Shown here: positions 54,255 to 62,592 of the stretch, piece by piece
Layout: every line of letters begins with the position of its first letter
How positions within the stretch are numbered: position 1 is the stretch's first letter
Source of the DNA: GCA-002700125 sp964434385
Lineage (GTDB): Bacteria; Chloroflexota; Dehalococcoidia; Lucifugimonadales; Lucifugimonadaceae
Assembly (NCBI GenBank): GCA_964434385.1
Contig: CAYSUW010000004.1
Coordinates: forward strand, 21,751-85,750
Reading direction: 5' to 3'
Length of the DNA stretch: 64,000 bases
Position numbers and translations under genes: made by a program
The notes under the pieces: generated by a model
Databases searched by the model: none
What the model was told of the DNA's origin: nothing
What the model saw: only the letters and a program-made list of their open reading frames with translations

Positions 54255-57200
54255 TTATTTTTCAAAACTGATAAGTTAATTTCCTCTCCAGAAATTTTCC
54301 CAGAAAATAAATTTCCATGATCTTTAATCTCCTCTTGAATATTGAGAGAATGAGATAATGTTTGCTCTGATATATATCCATAATGATTCAAAAAGGACTC
54401 TTTTAATTTTTTGCTACAAAAAATTTCCACATTAACTTTATCTGTAACCTCTAATTTTGTATCTCTTCTTATATTTTGAATTAATCTTACTAAATCTCTA
54501 GCAAATCCTTCTGATTTCAAATCAGGAGTGATATTTAAATCTAGTTTTATGAAAACATTAAATCCTGAAACTTTTTGAATTCCTTTATCTTCATTTGAAA
54601 CAGGTTCTAGAGTAAATTCATTTCCTTCTAAAATATAACCTTCAATCAGGATCCTTCCTTGTTCATCTTGTTGCCATTTATCTTCTCTAGCAGCAATAAT
54701 ACATTTTTGCACATCATGACCTAATCTTGGGCCTAAGACTCGTGGATTTAATTTAAGTTTATATCCGCCTAGAGAAAATGATTCTTCTGAATAAATTATT
54801 TCCTTCGAATTTATTTCTTCTTTTATTAAATCTTCATACTCATTAAGCGAATTAACATCAAAATCTGGAGAAATTATAGTTACAGATTTAACAGGCTGCC
54901 TTACTCGAAGATTATTAATTTTTCTAATAGAAAGAGCTACTGACACTATTTGTCGAACAAAATCCATTTTTTCAATTAATTCTTTTTCCTCCTCAAAGTT
55001 TTCTTCAGATGGCCAATCTTCTAAATGAACACTAATTTCATTAGAAAGCTTTTTGTATGCAAATTCAGAAATTAAAGGAAGAAAAGGAGCTAAAACCTTA
55101 AAAAAATTCTTAAGAACTGTATACAAAGTATTATAAGCGCTTAATACTTCAGGGCTTTTTACATTGTCCCAAAACCTCGGCCTACTTCTTCTTATATACC
55201 AATTGTTCAAGACATCTATAAAATCAGAAATTTGTGCACATGCGTCTGTAATTTCATAATTTTCCATTTTTTCATTTACATCTACAATCAACTTTCTGAT
55301 TTTCCCTAAAATATATTGATCAATTAAAACTTCTGAAGTTCTAATTTCTTCGGCTTTAATATGTTCTAAATTTGAATAGAGCATAAAAAAATATAAAGAG
55401 TTCCAAATAGGAACTATGACTTTTCTTAAAGCTGTTTCTATACCAGAACCTTTTCTATCTATTTCTAAATTATGTCCTTTTAAAATTGGAGATGACACTA
55501 GAAACCATCTAAGTGCATCAGATCCATATTTACCCCATACTTCTTCAGGAGAAGGGTAATTTTGTAGCCTTTTTGAAAGCTTAGACCCTGTCTCATCCAC
55601 AACAACACCATGACCAATAGCATTTTTAAATGGATGGCTATCAAACAAAGCTGTGCTTAACACCATAAGTGTGTAAAACCATCCTCTAGTTTGAGCAATA
55701 TATTCAACAATAAAGTCTGCAGGAAAATGAGAATCAAACCATGCCTTATTTTCAAAAGGATAATGGACCTGAGCAAAAGGCATAGAGCCTGATTCAAACC
55801 AACAATCTAAAACTTCCTCTACTCTAACCATCATGCTTTTACCAGAAGGATCATCAGGATTTGGACGTGTTAATTCATCAATTGCAGGTCTATGAAGATC
55901 TGAAGGCCTAACTCCAAAATCTTTCTCTATCTCATCTAAACTTCCATAAACATCGATCCTAGGAAATTCCGGATTATCACTTTTCCAAACTGGAATAGGA
56001 GTGCCCCAAAATCTATTTCTACTAATTGACCAATCTCTTGCTCCTGATAACCATCTGCCAAATGCTCCATTTTTAATATGGTTGGGAATCCAATTTATCT
56101 GCTGATTTAATTCTGACATTCTATCTCTGAATTTAGTTACTTCCACAAACCATGAATTTACTGCTTTATAAATTAGAGGTTCATCAGTTCTCCAACTATG
56201 TGGATAACTATGAGAATATTCTTCATGTTTAAATAAAATTTTTCTGGAATCTAAATTTTTAATAATTTCTTCGTTTGCATCAAATACCAGCATTCCTTCG
56301 TAATCTTTAATTTCAGAAGTAAATTTTCCTCTTGAATCAACTGGGCTTTTGATAGGAATTCCATGTGATTCACAAACAATTTGATCATCTTCTCCAAAAC
56401 CAGGTGCCATATGAACAATTCCTGTACCTTCTTCAGTGTTAACAAAATCTGCAGAAAGAATTTTGAATGAATTTTCTGTGCCTGAAAAATAATCAAAAAT
56501 AGGCTTATAACTTATCCCCACTAGAAGATCTCCCTTAATAGTTTTTATTTTCTTCATTCCATCTAATTCTTGCTTATATTTTTCAACAGTATTTTCAGCT
56601 ATCAGTATTGAATTTTTTCCATTTGAAAAAATGGAATATGAAATATCTTCTCCTACTGCTAAAGCCAAGTTTGAAGGTAACGTCCATGGAGTAGTAGTCC
56701 AAACCAAAATATCAATTGATTTCCCTAAATTAGAATTTCCTTCCAAAGAAAATTTTACAGTGACTGCAGGATCAATCCTTTCTCTATAGGAATCATCTAA
56801 TCTTGTTTCAAAATTTGATAGAGGTGTCTCAGCTTTCCAAGAATAAGGCATTACTTTTGCCTTCTCATAAATCAAACCCTGATCCCAGAGTTTCTTAAAT
56901 GCCCAGATTACAGATTCCATATAATTAAGATCCAAAGTTTTATAATCATTATCAAAATCTACCCACCTAGCTTGTCTATTAACCGTCGTTTCCCATTCTT
57001 TGGTATATTTCATGACAGATTCTCTACAATGATCATTAAAATTTTTCACTCCAAAATTTATTACCCCTGACCTACCATTGAGTCGTAATTCTTTTTCAGA
57101 TTCCATCTCAGCAGGTAAACCATGACAATCCCATCCAAATCTCCTTTCCACTCTCCTTCCTTTCATAGTTTGATATCGAGGAATAATATCTTTGACAAAG

Positions 57201-57412
57201 CCAGTTAGTAAATGTCCATAGTGAGGCAATCCATTAGCAAATGGAGGGCCATCATAAAATACATATTCATTTTCTTCAGATCTATCGTTTACAGATTTAT
57301 TAAAAATCTTTTTTTCTTCCCAAAATTCCAAAATATCTAATTCTAATTGAGCAAAATTAGGCTTGGGATCTAAATCAGAATAATATTTTTCTTGTTTATT
57401 ATTTTCAGTCAT
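54251..57412 (-). CDS. ileS: Isoleucyl-tRNA synthetase, type 2 (eukaryote-like)
   Basis: IleS charges tRNA-Ile. The 1053-residue product is longer than the E. coli enzyme (938). The class-I HIGH motif is HYGH in PPFANGLPHYGHLLTG near residues 56-71, and FGWDCHGLP follows near 95. The KMSKS loop reads SKLSKRLQNYP near 610, in the KMSKR(L)xNYP form of the type-2 group. The editing domain has TTTPWTLPSNLALAVG near 240. Type-2 enzymes are generally insensitive to mupirocin (established knowledge). It is the last gene of the cox-moaD-thpR operon. Confidence 0.96.
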   Translation of the reverse strand: MTENNKQEKYYSDLDPKPNFAQLELDILEFWEEKKIFNKSVNDRSEENEYVFYDGPPFANGLPHYGHLLTGFVKDIIPRYQTMKGRRVERRFGWDCHGLPAEMESEKELRLNGRSGVINFGVKNFNDHCRESVMKYTKEWETTVNRQARWVDFDNDYKTLDLNYMESVIWAFKKLWDQGLIYEKAKVMPYSWKAETPLSNFETRLDDSYRERIDPAVTVKFSLEGNSNLGKSIDILVWTTTPWTLPSNLALAVGEDISYSIFSNGKNSILIAENTVEKYKQELDGMKKIKTIKGDLLVGISYKPIFDYFSGTENSFKILSADFVNTEEGTGIVHMAPGFGEDDQIVCESHGIPIKSPVDSRGKFTSEIKDYEGMLVFDANEEIIKNLDSRKILFKHEEYSHSYPHSWRTDEPLIYKAVNSWFVEVTKFRDRMSELNQQINWIPNHIKNGAFGRWLSGARDWSISRNRFWGTPIPVWKSDNPEFPRIDVYGSLDEIEKDFGVRPSDLHRPAIDELTRPNPDDPSGKSMMVRVEEVLDCWFESGSMPFAQVHYPFENKAWFDSHFPADFIVEYIAQTRGWFYTLMVLSTALFDSHPFKNAIGHGVVVDETGSKLSKRLQNYPSPEEVWGKYGSDALRWFLVSSPILKGHNLEIDRKGSGIETALRKVIVPIWNSLYFFMLYSNLEHIKAEEIRTSEVLIDQYILGKIRKLIVDVNEKMENYEITDACAQISDFIDVLNNWYIRRSRPRFWDNVKSPEVLSAYNTLYTVLKNFFKVLAPFLPLISEFAYKKLSNEISVHLEDWPSEENFEEEKELIEKMDFVRQIVSVALSIRKINNLRVRQPVKSVTIISPDFDVNSLNEYEDLIKEEINSKEIIYSEESFSLGGYKLKLNPRVLGPRLGHDVQKCIIAAREDKWQQDEQGRILIEGYILEGNEFTLEPVSNEDKGIQKVSGFNVFIKLDLNITPDLKSEGFARDLVRLIQNIRRDTKLEVTDKVNVEIFCSKKLKESFLNHYGYISEQTLSHSLNIQEEIKDHGNLFSGKISGEEINLSVLKNN

Positions 57413-57427
57413 TATTTGATTTTCTAT

Positions 57428-58024
57428 TTATATTTTTCTCATTGAACTTTCAGCTAAAACTTTATACTCAGGACCTTCAGATTTTAAAATACTTCTAATA
57501 AGACTGATTTTATTAAACTGAAAGGGAACTTTCTTAGGGTATTCAATTTTTTGTAAAATTGAAATAAAAGAACTTAATTCTTTTCTTGAAGAATTTTTTC
57601 TTTTTCTCGCAATTGTAATGTGAGGAAGAAAAGAAATTTCTGACTCAAAATTATTTTCCAACAATTTTAAACTAACATCATCATATAACTGAGAAATCAA
57701 AGAATTCTTTTTCAATTTGGCAATAAAAATTTTTGGGTGATTTTTATTAGGGAAAAAATCTAGACTTTCAATATATGTATCAATTTCATTTTCAAACTGA
57801 AAATCTTCTATAATTTTTCTAAGAATTATAACTTGATTTTCCATACAATTTCCTAAAAATGTTAATGTACAGTGTATCAACGATAAATCTACCCATTTAA
57901 ACAAATGATAATAATTCTTAGGAACTAAATTTTTAAATTCAGAAAGTTGTTTTTGGATAATATAAGGCACATTTAAGCTTATAAATATTCTCCAAGGAAA
58001 ATTATCATAATCTTTAGTAACCAA
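57428..58024 (-). CDS. thpR: RNA 2',3'-cyclic phosphodiesterase (ThpR/LigT-like)
   Basis: A 2H phosphoesterase of 198 residues. Two H-x-T motifs are visible: HCTLTFLG near residue 47 and HITIARKR near 130, separated by about 80 residues as in ThpR. The RIFISLNVP start is typical. I use the TTG at 58024, which follows GGAGG by 5 bases, rather than an ATG at 58072 that lies inside the MoaD-like gene. It acts on 2',3'-cyclic phosphate RNA ends. It is coupled to the MoaD gene by a 1-base gap. Confidence 0.82.
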   Translation of the reverse strand: MVTKDYDNFPWRIFISLNVPYIIQKQLSEFKNLVPKNYYHLFKWVDLSLIHCTLTFLGNCMENQVIILRKIIEDFQFENEIDTYIESLDFFPNKNHPKIFIAKLKKNSLISQLYDDVSLKLLENNFESEISFLPHITIARKRKNSSRKELSSFISILQKIEYPKKVPFQFNKISLIRSILKSEGPEYKVLAESSMRKI

Positions 58025-58025
58025 T

Positions 58026-58289
58026 TTATCCTCCAGCAATAGCAGGTAAAAAATGCACTTCAGAGTTTTCATTAATTTTGTGAATTAAACCTAACCTAGT
58101 AGCACGACCGTCAATAACTGCTGAAAGCCCAGGCTTGAGTTTTCCATTTTCGACCAATTCTAGTTTGATTCCAGGAAATAATTTTTCTAAATTATTAATC
58201 AATTCATTCAAAGTTTTCCCATCTACATCTATAGGACTCGAGCCCATAGCAAAATGCCTTAATTTATATGGTAAATAAACACTTGCCAT
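58026..58289 (-). CDS. MoaD/ThiS-type sulfur carrier protein
   Basis: An 87-residue beta-grasp protein ending in the Gly-Gly tail (LPAIAGG) that is adenylated and thiocarboxylated in MoaD and ThiS. The VEL/KLKPGLSAVIDGRATRL central strand-turn is typical of the MoaD side. It lies 6 bases after coxL, a molybdenum enzyme, so it may supply sulfur for molybdopterin. Its own activating enzyme is not in the window. Confidence 0.8.
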   Translation of the reverse strand: MASVYLPYKLRHFAMGSSPIDVDGKTLNELINNLEKLFPGIKLELVENGKLKPGLSAVIDGRATRLGLIHKINENSEVHFLPAIAGG

Positions 58290-58295
58290 GAAATA

Positions 58296-60566
58296 TTATT
58301 TATTTTTCAAACTCTCAATAATGCTAGATGGTTTCATTGGAGTACTTGACATTCTAATACCCAACGCATTGTGTATAGCATTAGAAATAGTTGGAATTGG
58401 AGGAACAATAGGTGTTTCACCTACTCCTCTCACACCAAATGGATGTTCTTCACTAGGAACTTCTACTAAAATTGTATCAATCATAGGAAGATCTAAAGAA
58501 ATAGGCATTCTGTAATCTAAGTAGCTGGAATTTTCCATCCTACCATCTTGGCTCATATAATATTCCTCATTTAAAGCCCACCCTATACCTTGAGTAGCTC
58601 CACCTTGTAGTTGTCCTTCAACGTAAGAAGGATGGATTGCTTTTCCACAATCTTGAATTGCTGTGTATCTTACTACGTCAGTTTTACCGGTATTTTCATC
58701 AATTTCTATATCTGCAATGTGTACACCAAATCCTCCACCTGCTTCTTCTAGATCAACAGAAGCATTAGCTGTAACTGGCCCTCCAGGAGAATCGTCAGCA
58801 AATTCTTTCAACGTCATTTTTAATTCAGAATTTGATTTTGATTTAATTATCCCATTCTCATAAACTACTTCAGTTACATCAATATCCCATTTTAATGCAG
58901 CTTTTTCTTCAATTTCTTCGATTAATTTTTGAGAAGCTAAATATGCAGCATAACCAGTAGCGTAACATGTCCTACTTCCACCAGTCACATCTGTGTAACC
59001 AATACTATCAGTATCAACTACAGAGGGCCTCACATCTTCAGCAGGAATTCCTAAAACTTCAGCGGCTTGCATAGAAATAGCAGCTCTAGTTCCTCCAATA
59101 TCAGTAGAGCCTTCAGTCAAAGCTACTGTTCCATCAGAATTAAGAGCTAAATTTACATGAGACTTGAATCCAATGTTAAACCAATACCCACTAGCAATTC
59201 CTCTTCCTCTCTTTTTTCCTGAAGGCAAATTATCATTTAACTTTGAATTCCAATGATCAGATTTCTTGGCAGCTTCTAAACATTCTTCCAAACCAATTCT
59301 AGTATAAAGTGGCCCTAAAGCAGTCCTAGTACCTTTTCTAGCAACATTTTTTACCCTAAACTCTAATGGATCCCAACCTTTTTTATCACATATTTCATCT
59401 ACTAAAGTTTCTATAGCAAATGCAACTTGAGGAGAACCAGGTGCTCTATATGCAGCTGAACTAGGCTTGTTAACTATCACATCATAGCCTTCAATCCTTG
59501 TGGAAGGAATATCATAACAAGAAAAAACACATTGAGAAGCTGCTTCAATGAAAGCTTCAGGAAATCCTCCTGCTTCTAATTTTATAACTGCAGAAGCAGC
59601 TAATATTTTACCTGAAGAGTCAACACCTAATTTCACTTTTACTTTTCCACCAGGCGCTGGTCCTGTAGATTCAAAAACATCTGTTCTAGTCATTATCAAT
59701 TTAACAGGTCGTCTAGATTTTCTAGAAAGAACTGCTGCTAAAGGCTCTAAGTAAATAGGGATTTTCCCTCCAAAACCTCCTCCAATTTCCATAGGAGTCA
59801 CTCTAACTCTAGATACATCTAATCCTAATACCTTAGACACACTATCTCTTACTGTAAAAGAACCTTGAGTACTAGTCCAAATTTTTACTCTATCTTCTTC
59901 ATCCCAAATTGCAGTGGCATTATGAGGTTCTATGTAACCTTGGTGAACAGTTTGCATATTTACTTCATTTTCCAAAACAAAATCAGATTCTGAAAAACCT
60001 TTTTCTACGTCTCCAAAATCATGTATTTCATGAAGAGCAACATTAGTATTTAAAACTTTTTTTCCTAAATGATCTGCTTCAAAACCCTCTAAAATGATAG
60101 GAGCATCTTTATCCATCGCTTGATCAACATTTATAACTGGTTCTAATACTTCATAATCAACCTTAATCTTATTTAAAGCTTCTTCAGCTGTATTTATATC
60201 TCCAGCTGCAACTGCTGCAACTGCATGACCTTTATACATCACTTTCTTATGAGCCAAAACATTTTCACTTAAATGTTTTTCAGACCCTGATTCTTCTGCT
60301 GAAGCTCTCTGAATATTTTCAAGTCTTGGAAGATCTTTAGCTGTCATTACAGCAAGTACTCCAGAAAGTTTTTCTGCCTCAGAGGTATCAATGTTTTTAA
60401 TAATTGCATGTGCATGAGGACTACGAAGTACTGCTCCAAATACAAGACCAGGCAACTTAATATCAGCTCCATACTGAGCTCTTCCTGTTACTTTATCGTA
60501 TCCATCATGCCTAATCGGCCTAGTACCAATAACTTTATATTCTTTTTTATCTGCAGTTGAAACCAT
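58296..60566 (-). CDS. coxL: Molybdopterin-binding subunit of a xanthine dehydrogenase/CO dehydrogenase-type hydroxylase
   Basis: A 756-residue aldehyde oxidase/xanthine dehydrogenase large subunit. Family motifs are VIGTRPIRHDGYDKVTGRAQYGAD at the N-terminus, GGFGGK near 265 (molybdopterin contact) and VRGVGETPIVPP near 728, with the proposed catalytic Glu. The active-site loop reads AYRAPGSPQ near 372, not AYRCSFR of true CO dehydrogenase form I. It therefore probably hydroxylates an aldehyde, purine or heterocycle. A perfect GGAGG precedes the ATG. The coxS and coxM genes are upstream in the same operon. Confidence 0.92.
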   Translation of the reverse strand: MVSTADKKEYKVIGTRPIRHDGYDKVTGRAQYGADIKLPGLVFGAVLRSPHAHAIIKNIDTSEAEKLSGVLAVMTAKDLPRLENIQRASAEESGSEKHLSENVLAHKKVMYKGHAVAAVAAGDINTAEEALNKIKVDYEVLEPVINVDQAMDKDAPIILEGFEADHLGKKVLNTNVALHEIHDFGDVEKGFSESDFVLENEVNMQTVHQGYIEPHNATAIWDEEDRVKIWTSTQGSFTVRDSVSKVLGLDVSRVRVTPMEIGGGFGGKIPIYLEPLAAVLSRKSRRPVKLIMTRTDVFESTGPAPGGKVKVKLGVDSSGKILAASAVIKLEAGGFPEAFIEAASQCVFSCYDIPSTRIEGYDVIVNKPSSAAYRAPGSPQVAFAIETLVDEICDKKGWDPLEFRVKNVARKGTRTALGPLYTRIGLEECLEAAKKSDHWNSKLNDNLPSGKKRGRGIASGYWFNIGFKSHVNLALNSDGTVALTEGSTDIGGTRAAISMQAAEVLGIPAEDVRPSVVDTDSIGYTDVTGGSRTCYATGYAAYLASQKLIEEIEEKAALKWDIDVTEVVYENGIIKSKSNSELKMTLKEFADDSPGGPVTANASVDLEEAGGGFGVHIADIEIDENTGKTDVVRYTAIQDCGKAIHPSYVEGQLQGGATQGIGWALNEEYYMSQDGRMENSSYLDYRMPISLDLPMIDTILVEVPSEEHPFGVRGVGETPIVPPIPTISNAIHNALGIRMSSTPMKPSSIIESLKNK

Positions 60567-60578
60567 TTTTCCTCCAAA

Positions 60579-61064
60579 CTAAGATTTATCAGAAGCTTTT
60601 TGCACGGCTTTAACAATCTTGTCATAACCAGTACACCTACATAAATTTCCAGATAACCAATGTCTAATTCTTCCTTCTGAAGGATTAGGTTCATTATCAA
60701 GTAGATTCTTTGATGCTACTAAGAAACCTGGAGTACATATTCCACATTGCAAAGCAGCTTCTTCCAAGAAAGCTTGTTGAAGAGGATGAAGTCCCTCTGG
60801 TGTAGCCATTCCTTCAATAGTTTCTATATTCTTTCCATCTACTTCTGCACCTAAAACTAGACAAGAATCAACAATTCTTCCATCTATATTTACAGTACAT
60901 GCACCACAATTTCCATCATTACACCCTTCTTTTGTTCCAGTAATCCCAACAATTTCTCTCAGAGTTTCTAATAAACTTATATAAGGAGGAATCAACAATT
61001 CCATCTCTTGTCCATTAATAGTTGTTGTAATTTGTATTTTTTTAACTTTTTTAGAAGTTGCCAT
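60579..61064 (-). CDS. coxS: 2Fe-2S subunit of the molybdenum hydroxylase
   Basis: A 161-residue protein with a plant-type 2Fe-2S ferredoxin domain (CNDGNCGACTV near 47-57 and a fourth Cys in DSCLVLG near 69) and an alpha-helical domain that holds the second cluster (CGICTPGF near 108 and a CRC in GNLCRCTGY near 144). This is the standard CoxS/xanthine-dehydrogenase small subunit. It starts one base after coxM, with AGGAGG inside the end of coxM. Confidence 0.95.
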   Translation of the reverse strand: MATSKKVKKIQITTTINGQEMELLIPPYISLLETLREIVGITGTKEGCNDGNCGACTVNIDGRIVDSCLVLGAEVDGKNIETIEGMATPEGLHPLQQAFLEEAALQCGICTPGFLVASKNLLDNEPNPSEGRIRHWLSGNLCRCTGYDKIVKAVQKASDKS

Positions 61065-61931
61065 CTAATTTCCTCCTGATCTTTTAATTGCTAAGTCTAA
61101 AGTTCTCCTAGTTAAAACTCCTATAAGGTGTTTCCTAAATTCCACATCACCTCTCATATCAGTAATAGGAGAACAAGAATCTTCTGCTATCTGAGAAGCT
61201 TGATTTAAATTTTCATCCGAAGCATCTTTTCCTTCTAAGAATTCACTAGCTTTATCTGCATAAATAGGAGTAGGTCCTACTGCTGCTAAAGCTATCTTAG
61301 AATCAGTGATTTTACCACTATCTATGACTACTGAAGATCCTACTGCAGCCACGGCTATATCCATTTCATTTCTTGGAGTAAATCTCTCGTAGGCAGCTCC
61401 AAAACCTGTAGTAGGCAAAGGAACTTTTAGAGAGACTAAAAATTCTCCTTCATCAAGAAGATTTCTTCCAGGGCTTACGCAAAATTCATCAACAGAAACT
61501 TCCCTATATCCTTTCGGTCCGGCAATAACGCAAATAGTATTATGAACAATTAGAGGACATATGCCATCAGCACTTGGAGATGCGTTGCAAAGGTTACCAC
61601 CTAAGCTTGCACGAGACTGAATTTGAATACCACCTATCAGAGAAGCAGCATCAATAATACCAGGAAACTTAGAACTGATTTTTTTATCTTCATATAATAC
61701 ATAACAAGGAACAGCAGAACCAAAAACTAGATGGTTTTCAGTCCAATTTACCTTTGTTAATTCAGGGATTTTTTTAACATCTATGATAGCGTCTAGTTCG
61801 AATTTTCCACCTCTAGTCTGTACCAAAATATCAGTACCTCCAGCTAAACATCTAGCTTTTCCTCCAAACTCTTCAAGTAATCCTACTGCTTCATCAATAT
61901 TTTCAGGTGCGTAATAATTATATGGATGCAA
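61065..61931 (-). CDS. coxM: FAD-binding subunit of the molybdenum hydroxylase
   Basis: A 288-residue FAD-binding PCMH-type protein. The FAD pyrophosphate loop ARCLAGGTDIL lies near 27-37, the GGNLCNASPSAD segment near 112-123 is the second FAD motif, and the C-terminal part is the CO dehydrogenase flavoprotein domain. It passes electrons from the iron-sulfur subunit to an acceptor such as a quinone. AGGAGA lies 9 bases before its ATG. It heads the coxM-coxS-coxL operon, 103 bases downstream of the RAM-domain gene. Confidence 0.93.
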   Translation of the reverse strand: MHPYNYYAPENIDEAVGLLEEFGGKARCLAGGTDILVQTRGGKFELDAIIDVKKIPELTKVNWTENHLVFGSAVPCYVLYEDKKISSKFPGIIDAASLIGGIQIQSRASLGGNLCNASPSADGICPLIVHNTICVIAGPKGYREVSVDEFCVSPGRNLLDEGEFLVSLKVPLPTTGFGAAYERFTPRNEMDIAVAAVGSSVVIDSGKITDSKIALAAVGPTPIYADKASEFLEGKDASDENLNQASQIAEDSCSPITDMRGDVEFRKHLIGVLTRRTLDLAIKRSGGN

Positions 61932-62034
61932 TTGAATCTCCTATGAATAAAATTTTATTTAAATCACTATTAGTATTATCTTAATTTGAATACAATAGAG
62001 CAAATTAATTCTTCTTTATTTCTCTATTTAAAGT

Positions 62035-62277
62035 TTAATTAGTAGATTTCACTGATAAACAAGTTACCGTTTTTACTATACCTGGCATTCTATGCATTTG
62101 ATTGCTGAGTATCTTGCCAATACTAGGAAGATCACCCGCTTCTATAACTGCAATAATGTCATATGGCCCTGTAACTACGTCTAACATATTAACTTCATCT
62201 ATAGCTTCCAAAGTATCGACAACATCTTGGCTTTTACCCACCGAAGTCTCTATCAAAATATATGCTCTAGTAGCCAT
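62035..62277 (-). CDS. Stand-alone RAM (Lrp/AsnC ligand-binding) domain protein
   Basis: An 80-residue protein equal to the ligand-binding domain of Lrp/AsnC regulators, with TRAYILIETSVGKSQDVV start, VTGPYDIIAVIEA near 36-48 and TVTCLSV near the end. The helix-turn-helix DNA-binding part is absent. Such SMLP (stand-alone RAM) proteins bind amino acids and assemble as rings. AGGAGG is perfectly placed before the ATG. It lies just upstream of coxM, and an inverted repeat occurs 14 bases before its start. The ligand is unknown. Confidence 0.88.
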   Translation of the reverse strand: MATRAYILIETSVGKSQDVVDTLEAIDEVNMLDVVTGPYDIIAVIEAGDLPSIGKILSNQMHRMPGIVKTVTCLSVKSTN

Positions 62278-62291
62278 TTTACCTCCTGATT

Positions 62292-62335
62292 AAGTAAATA
62301 ATATTTATGATACACGAAATACAGTTTATTTACTT
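62292..62335. promoter_or_regulatory. Inverted repeat upstream of the RAM-domain gene
   Basis: AAGTAAATAA (62292-62301) and TTATTTACTT (62326-62335) are perfect 10-base inverted repeats 24 bases apart, within the 5' leader of the RAM gene. The half-site resembles AAGTAAATTTA of the ktrB/htrA palindrome. It may be a regulator site. Confidence 0.4.
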
Positions 62336-62430
62336 TAAAACGATTGAGCCGATATCTTCCTAAATCAATAGGATTATAAGATTTTTTAACCTTGATTTTT
62401 TCTATACTCTTGACAATGTTTCTAACAAAA
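62336..62430. other. Short non-coding stretch upstream of the RAM gene
   Basis: About 95 bases of AT-rich DNA. On the minus strand TATAAT is present around 62370-62380, a possible -10 box of the RAM-cox operon, but no well-spaced -35 box is seen. Nothing else is recognised. Confidence 0.3.
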
Positions 62431-62583
62431 TTATTCTTTGTTTCTTCTTCTTAAAATCATTATAGTTACCAAAATTATCAAAATAATTACTACTAAGATT
62501 CCTAATGGTGTTTTAGTGATAGACAAAATATTAAAAATAATATTCCAAATTGTTCTTAAAATATTAGTTATTGTGTTAATCAT
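62431..62583 (-). CDS. Fifty-residue single-pass membrane protein (small ORF)
   Basis: A 50-residue reading frame (ATG at 62583, TAA at 62431) starting 9 bases after the enolase-superfamily gene stop. The N-terminal 20 residues are an amphipathic Ile/Asn/Trp-rich stretch. A strongly hydrophobic segment follows (LVVIILIILVTIMIL near residues 29-43). The tail is RRRNKE, giving a positive-inside single-pass protein. It fills an otherwise unexplained gap. It may be a small regulator or toxin-like peptide, or a chance ORF; no homology is claimed. Confidence 0.45.
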   Translation of the reverse strand: MINTITNILRTIWNIIFNILSITKTPLGILVVIILIILVTIMILRRRNKE

Positions 62584-62592
62584 TTCAATGCT

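Noticed and set aside
58296..60566. Carbon monoxide dehydrogenase (form I)
   Set aside because: The AYRCSFR motif is absent; the loop reads AYRAPGSPQ.
60488..60700. Minus-strand 70-codon frame across the coxS/coxL junction
   Set aside because: Same-strand out-of-frame shadow that overlaps two well-supported genes.
62336..62430. tRNA or small RNA gene in the RAM upstream gap
   Set aside because: No cloverleaf stems, CCA end or GC-rich structure; only AT-rich sequence.
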